Under the pieces are notes generated by a model. That model was given only the letters and a program-made list of their open reading frames with translations, had not been told where the DNA came from and searched no databases. The translations under genes were made by a program, and so were the position numbers. From positions 6,386,001 through 6,450,000 of the forward strand of contig JAWHQI010000064.1 in assembly GCA_033032865.1 (NCBI GenBank): DNA of 64,000 nucleotides, read 5' to 3'. The stretch comes from Dactylorhiza incarnata. Its lineage: Eukaryota > Streptophyta > Magnoliopsida > Asparagales > Orchidaceae. Numbering within the stretch: the stretch's first letter is position 1; the number at the start of each line of letters is the position of its first letter. Below, one piece after another: positions 43,298-55,520 of this stretch.

Positions 43298-44770
43298 AAT
43301 AAATGACAATTAAGGATAAATACACCTTGGATTAATATGAGACTTAGGACCTGGTGTTTTCAGACCAACATTGAGCTATAGTAATTTTCCCAGAATTTAT
43401 TCAAGTCTTAACATAGTACTTGTAGTGTAAACCCTTATCGGCACACCAAATGTAATAAATGATAATTAAGGATAAATACACCTTGGATTAATATGAGACT
43501 TAAGACCTGGTGTTTTCAGACCAACATTGAGCTATAGTAATTTTCCCAGAATTTATTGAAGTCTTAACATAGTACTTGTAGTGTAAACCCTTATCGACAC
43601 ACCAAATGTAATAAATGATAATTAAGGATAAATACACCTTGGATTAATATGAAACTTAGGACCTGGTGTTTTCGGACCAACATTGAGCTATAGTAATTTT
43701 CCCAGAATTTATTGAAGTCTTAACATAGTACTTGTAGTGTAAACCCTTATCGGCACACCAAATGTAATAAATGACAATTAAGGATAAATACACCTTGGAT
43801 TAATATGAGACTTAGGACCTGGTGTTTTCAGACCAACATTGCATTATAGTAATTTTCCCAGAATTTATTGAAGTTTAACATAGTACTTGTAGTGTAAACC
43901 CTTATCGGCACACCAAATGTAATAAATGATAATTAAGGATAAATACACCTTGGATTAATATGAGACTTAGGACCTGGTGTTTTCAGACCAACATTGAGCT
44001 ATAGTAATTTTCCCAGAATTTATTGAAGTCTTAACATAGTACTTGTAGTGTAAACCCTTATCGGCACACCAAATGTAATAAATGATAATTAAGGATAAAT
44101 ACACCTTGGATTAATATGAGACTTAGGACCTGGTGTTTTCGGACCAACATTGAGCTATAGTAATTTTCTCAAAATTTATTGAAGTCTTAACATAGTACTT
44201 GTAGTGTAAACTCTTATCGGCACACCAAATATAATAAATGATAATTAAGAATAAATACACCTTGGATTAATATGAGACTTAGGACATGGTGTTTTCAGAC
44301 CAACATTGAGCTATAGTAATTTTCCAAGAATTTATTGAAGTCTTAACATAGTACTTGTAGTGTAAACTCTTATTGGTACACCACTTGTATTAAATGAATA
44401 TTATGGACAAATACTCCTTGGAAAATTATGAAATTTAGGCTCTGATGTTTTTAGGTCATTATCATACTACTGTAATTTTATCAGAATTTATTGTGACCTG
44501 TAGATGGTAGTTGTAGTGTAAATCCTTATTGGCACCCCACTCTTATTAAATGGTAAATATGGTCAAATACTCCCTGTAAAATTATGAAACTTAGGCTCTG
44601 AAGTTTTTAGGTCAATTTTATGCTACCATGAATTTATCAAAATTTATAGAGGTCTGTAGATGATACTTGTAGTGTAAATCCTTGTTCACACCCCACTCAT
44701 GTAAAGTAGAAATTGTGGTTAAACAATCTTTGGAAGAATATGGAATGTAGAATTTGAGGTTGTTAGATCA
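43298..44770. repeat. 156-bp tandem array in the LTR
   Basis: About nine to ten head-to-tail units (starts near 43298, 43454, 43610, 43766, 43921, 44077, 44233, 44389, 44545, 44700). The first seven are almost identical; the last three are progressively diverged. Unit landmarks: ataaatacaccttggatta, gacctggtgttttcagacc, ttttcccagaatttattga, tagtacttgtagtgtaaa. Confidence 0.93.
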
Positions 44771-45485
44771 TTACTCACTGTGAACCTACGGTAAGAACTT
44801 GGAACTCATTAAGACTTGATAGGACCAAGGTTGTGTCTTAAGAGTTAAACCTAGTTCAATCCCTCCTTGGTCTGCGAACAGTAGAAACAGAAAACATAAA
44901 TTCGGACCCCTTCCTTATGGTCACCACCCCTAGAATTACTAACTCTAAGAGAATTGCAGATGTCCAATTAGGATTGAAGGATTAATCACCAAGGGCAGTC
45001 ATCGGAAATAAAGACGGGATGCGTTTGGTAAAACTATCAATTCAGAAACTTGACAAGGACCTAATAAGGGAGGCGAAGGATGACCTAGCAAGAAGTGAAA
45101 ACTGGGATAGAAAGACAACACAAGGAAATAGACGGTCACTAGGAATGACGTGGTTCGGTGTTCAATAAGAACACCGACACATGTCTGCCCAAGTCAAATG
45201 GTAATCCACCCTATGATTTTAGAGCAATTGGAGAGTAAATGGATAAACTAGAATGGGTAGCAACAAAATAAAATAAATATCCTGGAAAAGGGGATTCGGG
45301 CTTCAGTCACCATCACATTCCCTAGTACCGTTGCGAGCCCTTCACCGGGTAATCCACGGGAAGTCCATGATTCACCCCAAGCTCCTAAGATCAAATAACT
45401 ATAGACAAGAATAGTAAGTAGGAGAACTTGAAACATAATCTCCCTCCCAAACTTGGGAAGGAATAAAATAAGGACTGAGATATTC

Positions 45486-46320
45486 CTGCGAGCGGTAGGC
45501 TCGGGTTATAAGGAATGACTGGGATAGTCCAGCAAGCGGTAAGCTCGTAGTTTAAATATAAGACTGGTGTAGTCTAGCGAGTGGTAGGCTCGTAGTATAA
45601 ATATAAGACGGGTGTAGTCTAGCGAGCGGTAGGCTCGTAGTTTAAATATAAGACTGGTGTAGTCTAGCGAGCGGTAGGCTCATAGTTTAAATATAAGACT
45701 GGCGTAGTCTAGCGAGCGGTATGCTCGCAGTTTAAATATAAGACTGGTGTAGTCTAGCGAGCGGTAGGCTCGTAGTTTAAATATAAGACTGGTGTAGTCT
45801 AGCGAGCGGTAAGCTTGTAGTTTAAATATAAGACTGGTGTAGTCTAGCGAGCGGTAGGCTCGTAGTTTCAATATAAGACAGGTGTAGTCTAGCGAGCGGT
45901 AAGCTCGTAGTTTATATATAAGACTGGTGTAGTCTAGCGACCGGTAGGCTCGTAGTTTAAATATAAGACTGGGGTAGTCTAGCGAGCGGTGGGCTCGTAG
46001 TTTAAATATAAGACTGGTGTAGTCTAGCGAGCGGTAGGATCGTAGTTTAGATATAAGACTGGTGTAGTCTAGCGAGCGGTAGGCTCATAGTTTAAATATA
46101 AGACTGGTGTAATTTAGCGAGCGGTAGGCTCGTAGTTTAAATATCAGACTGGTGTAGTCTAGCGAGCGGTAGGCTCGTAGTTTAAATATAAAACTGGTGT
46201 AGTCTAGCGAGCGATAGGCTCGTAGTATAAATATAAGACTGGTGTAGTCTAGCGAGCGGTAGGCTCGTAGTTTAAATATAAGACTGATGTAGTTTGGCGA
46301 GCGGTAGGCTCTACTTTATA
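45486..46320. repeat. 45-bp tandem array with two dyads per unit
   Basis: About 18 units of agtctagcgagcggtaggct followed by cgtagtttaaatataagact and ggtgt. Each unit holds two hairpins: CGAGC-ggtag-GCTCG and AGACT-ggtgt-AGTCT. Some units have paired or single stem changes. A diverged trace of the array occurs in the other family-B LTR near 2790-2915. Confidence 0.93.
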
Positions 46321-48149
46321 AATGTTGATTTAGAATTGTGAGCTGGAGGCTCGGTAGTAAGGGTTAATACATATTTGAATATGCATAAGATGTGGTGGGT
46401 CTTCGGTTTTGGCTTAGTCGTCACACCGACATCAGTTCGTTGACTCGGTAGTGCTAATGGTTTGATTAGGTGCCAGGTTGTTTTACTGCGTGTCCGACGG
46501 GACGAATTCCCTAAACCCTGACTGGCCAATTCAGTTTAGTACACAAGACCTCGTGAGTACCGGATACCGGTATCACAGCGTACGTTAGGGCCTAGGTCTG
46601 GTAGTGTGACTTACCCACCTAGGTGAGGAGACGCCCGCTCCTCTGCCACCGTTTGACCACGACGGGAGGTGCCCGAGAGGTTAGCTACCTCCGAAAAGTG
46701 GGAACTAAAGGTCTGTACGTACAGAGTCGCGTGTGTGAGTTGCACCATTGCATTGCATTGCATATCATAGCATTCTTGCATAAATCAGAGACTTCATCGT
46801 ATAAATTAGTATGGGCTCTTTTATACGATGAATTTACTTCTTGCCATATCCATTAGCTTATGTGTTTGTGTGTGTATACACATAAGTTAAGGTTACTTTC
46901 ATAGCTGCTCTAGTTGTTTCTTTACTTGCTCTAGTTTTCTTTATAACTACTCTGGTGTACTTTTCTAGCTGCTTAGACTATTTTATAACTGCGTATGTAT
47001 ACTCACTTTGACGCTCGATTATATACTACTCGGTTTCTTTGTAGCCCCTTGATTTATTATGATAGATTTGTTAGAAAGGTGCTTGATGTATTTATATATA
47101 TACATGTTGTTAGCTATTGATATAATTGCTAGGTTAGTAATACCCGCTTGTCACCTGCTTTTGATTTACCCTTTGATATCCTCCGCTTCCTCCTCCCGCA
47201 CGGTGCATGCCTAGGAGTTGCGGGTGGAGGCGGTGAGGAATATGCTGAGTCTTATAGACTGACGGTCGGTGGACCTCATCATTTTAGGGATGATGTGTCG
47301 GAACAGCAGGACCTCGTTCAGGAGACAGGACAGGAGGATGGGATGAAGCAGAGCAGTCACTACACGTCGCCGCAGCAGCAGCTACAGATGCATGAAGATA
47401 GTGTTTGATAGCTTCCGCATAGATGTAGAGTGAGAGTGTTGTTGCACTATATTTGAACATGTACTGGGCGTAAGCCCTTTTTCTTTTAGTTCTTTCTCAT
47501 CGTGGACATTGTAATCATGTATTATGATAAATATATAATGTGATTTTGTAGATTTGTTTCATTTGATACTTCAATTACTGTGATTATAGTTGGCCTGGAT
47601 GATGATGAATAGCCGGCAGGATCGGTGTCTTGTAGCGGCGACCATTGGGTGTAATGGTGTCGCCGCAAGACGGTGGTTCTGGGCGGTAAGACCCGGGAAA
47701 GAATGCAAAAAAGGGGGTCTTACATAAAGTGTACAAATGCAGTTTACGGTAAAGTGCATGCACTGATATATCTGACGGTCCACGTGGATCGGTGCAATGC
47801 ACTTTAAGATGTGTGCTTTGAGATGTGTGCACTAATCCACACAGATTGTTATGTTGAAACCCGAAAACTGGTTCAATTGAGTTCGGACCAAGGGGGTGAC
47901 CAAAGGTTACTGATTTAATGGTCAACCCATGTGAGACACGACGAGAAGAAGATAGAGAGCACAACAAACAACTCTGAATTGCCTATAAACAAGACCAGCG
48001 TGTTGCAGCGAGGAGGTCCCACCACATATCTGGAAGTCTATAAAAACTTCCCCTCCTGCGCCAATGCTGAGCTTGGCACAAGAGAGACGGGCACTGAACT
48101 CGTTCACCATAGGGGGGAAGGAAGGTGTCTTCTACTTGTGCATCGGGGT

Positions 48150-48161
48150 CCTATTTATAGG
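48150..48161 (-). promoter_or_regulatory. TATA box CCTATAAATAGG
   Basis: Palindromic CCTATAAATAGG, about 155 nt from the nearer array. On the minus strand it would drive transcription toward 47733. Confidence 0.5.
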
Positions 48162-48317
48162 CAAATCCAAAGGGAGGGATGGTCTTCGCATAGCTTCTCT
48201 CGCCTTCTGGGATGTACTGTGAATAGTTGTTCCCGCCTTCTGGGATGGACTGCGAATCGCTTCTCTGGCCTTCTAGAGAGGTATGCGAATAGCTGCTTTC
48301 GATGAGGTGAAATTTCG

Positions 48318-48640
48318 AGCTCACCCACACTTTGGCGAGGTCTTCTGAACTCACCCCTGGTGGGCGAGGTCTTCTAAACTCGCCCATGCTGGGCGAGGTC
48401 TTCTGAAAATCGCCCATACTGGGCAAGGTCTTGTGAACTCGCCTCTGCTGGGCTAGGTCTCCCGAACTCGCCTCTGCTTGGCGAGGTCTTCTGAATTCTC
48501 CCCTGGAGGCGAGGTCTTCTGAACTCGCCCGTGATGGGAGAAGTATTCTGAACTCGCCCTTGGTGAGCGAGGTCTTCTGAACTCTCCCTTACTGCGTGAG
48601 GTCTTCTGAACTTGCCCCTAGTGGGAGAGGTCTTCTAAAG
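48318..48640. repeat. CTCGCCC/GGGCGAG hairpin array
   Basis: About eleven units of roughly 28 nt, for example ctcgcccatgctgggcgagg followed by tcttctgaa. Stem CTCGCCC-GGGCGAG with a 5-6 nt loop. Several units have one decayed arm. Confidence 0.85.
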
Positions 48641-48779
48641 TGTCTTACTTAGATATTTCTGATCTCGACGAATTATAGGTTATACACAAGCCTCGCTTTT
48701 TTTGGGCTCGATACGAGCTCGAAAAAATAATGTAGGACCCGTGGTTCGGAGAGATGGGCCAAGAATGATATGAACACAT

Positions 48780-49728
48780 TAGGTCCCTCCCAGAAGTGGA
48801 GCTCAACTGAAGGAGGTGTATAAGATTCGACACCTCCTAGGAGTCGAACTCAACTGAAGGTGGTGGAGAAGAGTTGACACCTCCTAGGAGCGGAGCTCAA
48901 CTGAAAGAGGTGGAAAAGAGTCGACACCTCCCAGGAGCGGAGCTCAACTGAAGGAGGTGGAGAAGAGTAGACACATCCCAGGAGCGTAGCTCAACTGAAG
49001 GAGGTGGAGAAGAGTCGACACCTCCCAGGAGAAAAGCTCAACTGAAGGAGGTGGAGAAGAGTCAACACCTCCCAGGAGCGGAGCTCGATTGAAGGAGGTG
49101 GAGAAGACTCGACATCTCCCAGGAGCGGAGCTCCACTAAAGGAGGTGGAGAAGAGTCCACACCTCCCAGGAGTGGAGCTCAGCTGAAGGAGGTGGAGAAG
49201 ATTCGAAACCTCACAGGCCATTCACTAGATGAGTGAGCTCAACTGAATGAGGTGAAGAAGAATCTACACCTTTCAGGAGCGAAGCTCAACTCGAGGTGGA
49301 GAAGATTTGACACCTCCCATGCCATTCTCTAGACGAGCGAGCTTAACTTGAGGTGGCGAAGAGTCAACGCCTTCCAGGAGAGAAGCTCAACTGGAGGCGG
49401 AGAAGATTTGACACCTCCCAGGTCATTCACTAGACGAGCGAGCTCAACTAGAGGTGGAGAAGAGTCGACACCTTCCAGGAGCAAACCTCAACTGGAGGTG
49501 GAGAAGATTAGCCACCTTCCAAGCCATCACTAGATAGCAAGCTCAATTGGAGGTGGAGAAGAGTAGACACCTTCCAAGAGAGAAGCTCAATTGGAGGTGG
49601 AGAAGATTCGACACCTCCCAGGCCAACGCAAGAAGAGCAGGCACAACTAGAGGTGGAGAAGAGTCGGCACCTTCGAGGACCGAAGCTCAACTAGAGGTGG
49701 AGAAGATTTGACACCTCCTAGACTATAA
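48780..49728. repeat. GGAGGTG/CACCTCC array, ~58-bp units
   Basis: About 15 units with landmarks ggagctcaactgaaggaggt, ggagaagagtcgacacctcc and cagga. GGAGGTG and CACCTCC pair across a loop of about 12-14 nt; gagctc is also palindromic. Units 49200 onward insert caggccattcactagacgag in alternate copies, giving a higher-order period. Confidence 0.88.
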
Positions 49729-52700
49729 CATCCTCAGAACAACTAGACCCCTGAGGTGCATTTTGTCATGTCAAGGTCATGACATTCCTCAAAGAGACCA
49801 AAATGGCCCTAAGAACCAAGGTGAATAAGTGAAAATAACCTTGGTGTGCAAATAACCAAATTTGACTCCATGGCTTATGACTTGATATTAGACATCAAAA
49901 TGACAAATTGACCCCACCAACTCTTTCTAAACACCTTATGGAGTCCCTTGGGTCATTTAGGACCCTTTGGGGTCAACCCAATTGATCAAATTGGCCAAAG
50001 TCAACTTTAGCTTGAAATAGGTCAACCATCCCTATTAAGGGTAAATTATGATTCAAAGGATCAAATTGATCATCCTTAACACTCTTAGACCACTTAGGGA
50101 GTCTAATGGTTCCACATTGGACCCTTGGGATAAGCCAATTTTGGGGAATTGGGCAAAATTACCAATTTGCCCAAATTACAACTTATGCCCTTTATGGTTC
50201 AATTGGCCCCCAATTGGCCAAATTGACCTAACACAACCCTCCCTAGACACTAAGGAGATTAAATGAGACCTAAGTAAACCAAAGTGCACCATCAATTTTG
50301 TGGGATTGGGATAAAATCACCTAAATGCCCAAATTTCCCCTATATGCAATTTGGTGCAATTAAGCCCCATATTACCCCACCATGACTCAATTCCTCTTGG
50401 AGCGAGTCCATAGGGTACAAGACAATAATGTGGGTCAGTCACATTGAGTGGTGTGAGCTTGAGTCAAGCCCAAACCCAAATATCCCCAATTTGGCCTATT
50501 TCGGTCAAGTAAGCCCAAAACTCAAATCAAGTGGTCTTAGCCCAATCCCATGGCTCAAGTGGTCAACCCACATGGTGACCAGACCATAAGCATGCTGAAA
50601 TTCGAAATTGGGGAAAAGGAGGCTTTGTCCAAGTGTCAAAAATGGGGTAAGAATACAAGGATGAGAAAGAGGAGGAAAAGAAAAAATGGGTGCCACATGG
50701 CACCCAATTCCCTCCTCATTCTGCAGCCCTGAGCTAGGGAATTGTTTTCCCCAGCTTTGGGTATTCAGCCCAGCCATGCACTGGCTGAATTGGGCGGCCA
50801 TGGGAGGTGGCCGGCCTAGCCATTAATGGCAACCTTGGAATAAGCCACCCCTGACCCCATCTAAGCTCACTAATATCTTCAGGACCTCCCAAGGAGTAAA
50901 ACCCCTCAGTCGATCGGAGGATTCGAGCTCAGAGGAGGAGGATTGGCGTGGAATTGGGGAGGAGCACGGCAAATGTTTTCCTGCGGGTTACATGACCCCA
51001 AGCAACCAATAAGGCAAGATTCCTTCCCCTCCCCACCAGTGTTAGTATCATCTCTCTCCCCTTTACGATTCGTCATGTGTAATGGCGAAATTAGAAGCTT
51101 GAAACCTTGCTCCTGGCCAAAAAATGAAAACCATGGGAGGCCACCTCCGGCCGCCCCAGGCCAAACGGCCACCACCAGTCGAAAGCCCTATGTCGACTGG
51201 TGGCAGTGGCTTGGGCGTTTTGCCGAAGATGGCCGGAGTCCGCCGGAAATCGACCCGCAAGAGGGCCCAGTCGCGAAAAATCTCGGTCCTTGGCGCCGTA
51301 AAGAAGATGAAATCACAGTCGTCGGATGGCGCGTGATTTCCTTATACACAGCCCAAAAATCATTTTATTAATTGTCACACCATTAAACCGATTTTATAAG
51401 CCTATTTGAGGCCCTTAGAGTCCGTTTAGGAAAAATGTCCTGAAATAACTTTTGTAGATCTACAGGTCTACTTTAAGTAGGAATTTGAATCGGCCCAAAC
51501 GGGGCACTGTAGAACCCTCAGCAACCAAAATGGTGGGTTGTGTGCAATGGGCTAGGTGCACCTTAGAAAATTTATTTAGGGAGTTCTACAACTCCAAACG
51601 AGGTGAAATTTTGGGCATGCATGAGTCATGCCTAAATAAATCCCGTGCCAAAATTTGGGGATTTTTTGTAAACCTTTTTCCTAAGTTTTTGTGGAAATTA
51701 AATGAAGCATGCAAGATTTAATTAGGTGGTCACACGGACCCCAAAGCCTCCCAAATTTTGGTGAGGGCTGCTTAGGGTCATGTATGGGCTCTGGTTAAAA
51801 TTTCATCACCTGTGCATGAGTGGATTTCTCTAAGCTTCAAATTGAAGTTTTGGGACCTAGGAGTGAAATTGGGGTGCTAATAGTCATTTTGGGCTTTTGA
51901 AGTTTTTGATGGAATTGAAGGTGGAAATCACCTTGCATGCCTCTGAAACCTTCGGGTTTTTGTATGTCATGAGGATATACACTATAGATATGAGCTTCAT
52001 AATTTTTGGAAATTATTTTCCTAAAGTTTTGAATTAAACAAGAATTGTCACACTTTTAAATAAATGAAATAACTTGAATCAAAACTTTAGGAATAAATCC
52101 AAAACTCTGGGGAATGGGTATTTGACTTGAAAGACACACTTAGAAATTTTGTTGGAATTTTTGGATCACATACATTTCTCTAAAATTGATTTAATTTGTT
52201 AGATCAAATTTATTCAAGTATGATGTTGATGTCTCCTATGCCATTTGAAAATTATGAAATTTAGGATCTGAGCTTTTTAGACCATTACCATGTTATATTC
52301 AATTTTTCAGAATTTATAGAGATCATTAGTTGATACTTGATGTATAAGACACTATTTGCTCACCATCCATTTTAAATAGAAATTATGATTAAACATTCCC
52401 TGGAAAATTATGTAATTTAGGATTTGAGGTTTTTAGATCATTACCATGTTATATTGAATTTCTCAGAATTTATAGAGAGCATTAGTTGATACTTGACGCA
52501 TAAGATGATATTTGCACACCATCCATTTTAAATAGAAATTATGATTAAAGATTCACTAAAAAATTAAGAAATTTAGGATCTGAGGTTTTTAGACCATTAC
52601 CATGTTGTATTGAATTTCTCAGAATTTATAGAGATCATTAGTTGATACTTGTTGTATAAAACACTATTTGCGCACCTTCCATTTTAAATAGAAATTATGG

Positions 52701-53944
52701 TTGTAATCTTACTGGAAAATTATGAAACCTTGGATGAGTTGTTTTTATATCAGTATGATGCAGTAGTAATTATCTCAAATTATTTTGACGGATATTTAGG
52801 GTAGGTCCTTCACAAACCTTGGAAAAACCCTAAATATAATGTAATTAAATTATGGTGAAAATAATTGTTGCAAATATATGATTCTCTGGATTTGGTAGTT
52901 TTATAGTGTGACAAACCAGTACTAATTATCCCAAATTATTTTGATGAAAATTTAGGGTAGACCCTTCACAAATTAAGAAATGTCTTCCATGGGTATTTTA
53001 ATCATTATTGAGAAATTTAATTATAGAAAATTATGAATCTCCGGAAATTGTAGATTTATGTTGAGATACATCAGTACAAATAATCTCATGTGGTTTTGAT
53101 GAAAATTTAGGGTAGCGCCTTCACAATTTATGAATTGTCTTCCATGGGCATTTAATTATTTATGGGGAGATTTAATTGTGAGAAATTATGAAAACTAGGA
53201 TTTGAGGTTTTTAGATCATTATGGTGCTGTAAAAATTTTATCAGATGGATTCAACTTACTATTAGAGTACTTTCTTTGTAATTTAGGTAAAGACAATTGG
53301 GTAATTAATCTTAAAGAGAAGCCAAATCTAATAGAAATGTGTCAAAACTCTGGTCAACCCCTAATTTACTCATCACAAACCTATGGTAAAAAATTGGAAC
53401 TCATTTGGACATGATAGGTTCAAGATTACATCATAGGAACCAAACCTAGTTCAATCCCCTCTTGGTCTGCGAATAGTAAAAACTGAAAACACAGATTTGG
53501 ACCCCTCCCCTATGGTCACCACCCTTAGGGTTATTAACTCTAAGAGATTTGCATATGCCTAGTTATGTTGGAGGATTAATCACCAAAGGCAGACGTCGGA
53601 AGTAAAGACCGGGGTGCGTTTAGTAAAACTATCAATTCAGGAATTTGACAAGGGCATATTAGGGGAGGTGAAGAATGACTTAGCAGGAAGTGCAAGTTGT
53701 GATTGAGAGATAACACAAAGAAATAGTCGGCCACTATGAGAGGTAGAGTTTCGTTGTTCAATTGAACACTGACACATGTCTACCCGAGTCAAATGGTAAT
53801 CCACCCTAGGATTTTAGAGCAATTGGACAGCAAATGGGCATACAAAAATGGGTAGCCAATAAATAAAATAAATATCCTGAAAAGTGGGATTTGGGCTTCA
53901 GTCACTATCGCATTCCCTAGTACCGTTGCGAGCCCTTCACGGGT
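49729..53944 (+). mobile_element. second family-B LTR, cut by Gypsy-A
   Basis: Begins tataacatcctcagaacaac (the TG start appears mutated to TA) and parallels 40913-45345, with blocks such as acaataatgtgggtcagtca and gtggtgtgagcttgagtcaa in both. It stops at cgggt (53940-53944), the insertion point of Gypsy-A. By comparison with 45345 the continuation should be aatccacggg, beyond the window. Open frames here (50505-50801, 50943-51371 and others) are not conserved as protein between the two LTRs. Confidence 0.7.
52249..52760. repeat. 156-bp tandem array, diverged, ~4 units
   Basis: Landmark aaattatgaaatttaggatc and variants at about 52249, 52406, 52562 and 52718, spacing 156-157. Same period and position as the array at 43298-44770 but with different sequence and fewer units. 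Further looser repeats follow at 52850-53220. Confidence 0.8.
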
Positions 53945-54009
53945 TGTAACATCCCAATCCTGGAGGAGCAGATATGGCTGTTGCTGATGAAAATTCTAGG
54001 CTAGCAGCT

Positions 54010-54491
54010 TCCGTTCGACGAACTCGTCGAATTCGTCGAACGCAAGCTGCTCCCGTTCGTCGCTCGACGAACGGGGAGCGCTCCCGTTCGACGAATGTCG
54101 AACGGGGAGCGTTCAGCAAAAAGGGCTCCCGTTCGTCGTTCGACGAACGGGGAGCGCTCCCGTTCGACGAATGTCGAACGGGGAGCGTTCAGCAAAAAGC
54201 GCTCCCGTTCGTCGATCGACGAACGGGGTGCGCTCCCGTTCGACGAATGTCAAACGGGGAGCACTCAGCTAAGATCATCCCGTTCGTCGTTCGACGAACG
54301 GGGAGCTGCTCCCGTTCGACGAATGTCGAACGGGGAGCGCTCAGCTAGAGAACCTCCCGTTCGTCGATCGACGAACGGGGAGCTGCTCCCGTTCGACGAA
54401 TGTCGAACGGGGAGTGCTACGCTGGGAAGGCTCCCGTTCGACGATCGACGAACGGGGAGCTGCTCCCGTTCGACGATCGTCGAACGGGAAA
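54010..54491. repeat. CGTTCGWCGAACG dyad array (5' LTR)
   Basis: Alternating palindromes such as CGTTCGTCGATCGACGAACG, cgttcgacgaatgtcgaacg and cgttcgacgatcgtcgaacg, each framed by ctccc and ggggagc, at about 38-40 nt pitch, roughly 13 units. Very CpG-rich. Arg/Ser-rich open frames on both strands are repeat products. Confidence 0.92.
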
Positions 54492-55159
54492 GTCTAACTC
54501 CTTCCCGAGAAAACTGGAGTGTTGTTGTTTATTTTTATCTTTGGGAAGGCAGTGGATTTTGTCCGATAAGGGTTTGACATCAAAGTTGGGGTTCCCAGGC
54601 TATTAATTATCAAATCCTATAGCAATCCTTTCACTCTTAATTCCTGGCAGAGATTTTCCTCCCGGGAGTTTTCTTTATCTTCTCCATCTTTCTCTCTCTC
54701 TTTCTCATTCTCCGTCTCCACCTCTCCCCCACCCGACTTAGGGTTTTGGCCAAGAGAATTCGTGGAGAAGCTCGTACGTCCGTTGGAAGAAGAGCTAGCT
54801 TGGAAAGAGTTGAGTTCGTCCAAGCGCCGTCATGCCGCCGCGATCGTCGGCCCGGATTCAGGTGACTTCCGACCCCTCTCCCTTGGTGCTAGTATCTTAG
54901 ACCCCCTAGGCGAGATATCGAACTCAATTGAGTCGATTTGGGAGCGAAATGAAGTTCTGTAGGTTGAGGCCGCGTTAGGGTTTTCGCCGTAGGGCGTCGT
55001 TCGCCGCGAAAATGCCCTCAATCGACTCCCCGCTTCAATACGAACGTGGGTCGTTGGTTTCGTGAGACGTGGTGGCCTTGTGAGGGAGCATGGGAGGAGA
55101 GAAGGTGTTCGCCCTAAATTCCATTTGGGAAGACGATGAATAATTCCCTGTAATTGGGA

Positions 55160-55165
55160 TTTCAT

Positions 55166-55203
<38 letters not shown>

Positions 55204-55520
55204 TCAACAAGGATGAAGAAGGTGGCCTTTGCTTTGCTATATATATATATATATGTATATGTTCCCTGTCAATAGGATTTCAATTATATATAATTATATA
55301 TATGTTCAACAAGGATGAAGAAGGTGGTCTTTGCTTTGCTATATATATATGTATATGTTCCCTGTCAATAGGATTTCAATTATATATAATTATATATATG
55401 TTCAACAAGGATGAAGAAGGTGGCCTTTGCTTTGCTATATATATATATATGTATATGTTCCCTGTCAATAGGATTTCAATTATATATATTTATATATATG
55501 TTCAACAAGGATGAAGAATC
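55160..55520. repeat. (TA)n and four ~97-bp tandem repeats
   Basis: Units marked by gttcaacaaggatgaagaa at about 55202, 55304, 55400 and 55500, alternating with gttccctgtcaataggattt and variable (ta)n tracts. The 3' LTR has the same four units (63500, 63597, 63693, 63789) with different (ta)n lengths. Confidence 0.9.

Larger units (their letters stand above)
40913..47725 (+). mobile_element. family-B LTR, 6.8 kb, gypsy type
   Basis: Starts TGTAACATCCCCC after a purine-rich ggagaggggggcataa (polypurine-tract-like, so a 3' or solo LTR). It ends gtcttaca at 47725 with no primer binding site behind it. Related to 49729-53944 and 1651-5368, and in its distal third to the LTR of Gypsy-A (gccggcaggat...gtcttaca). 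Holds two tandem arrays (156 bp and 45 bp). Open frames in it, such as 41776-42177, are not conserved as proteins in the related LTR. Confidence 0.7.
47726..49728 (-). mobile_element. LTR-like segment with two hairpin arrays
   Basis: Lies between two family-B LTRs. On the minus strand, two repeat arrays (49728-48780 and 48640-48318) are followed by a TATA box (48150-48161) and a roughly 400-nt leader-like stretch to about 47733. This is the U3-TATA-R layout of an LTR. I could not find termini, TSD, PBS or coding sequence, so the identity is tentative. Confidence 0.45.

Noticed and set aside
45680..45871. 63-codon frame with YRSLDYTSLIFKL repeats
   Set aside because: Translation of the 45-bp tandem array.
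40913..53944. The two family-B LTRs as a pair of one element with a 2-kb interior
   Set aside because: No PBS follows 47725, no PPT precedes 49729, the interior looks like another minus-oriented LTR, and the two LTRs are too diverged; separate insertions are more likely.
53937..54577. Arg/Ser-rich open frames of up to 160 codons (repeated at 62160-62866)
   Set aside because: Translation of the CGTTCGWCGAACG dyad array in the Gypsy-A LTRs; present on both strands and in both LTRs.
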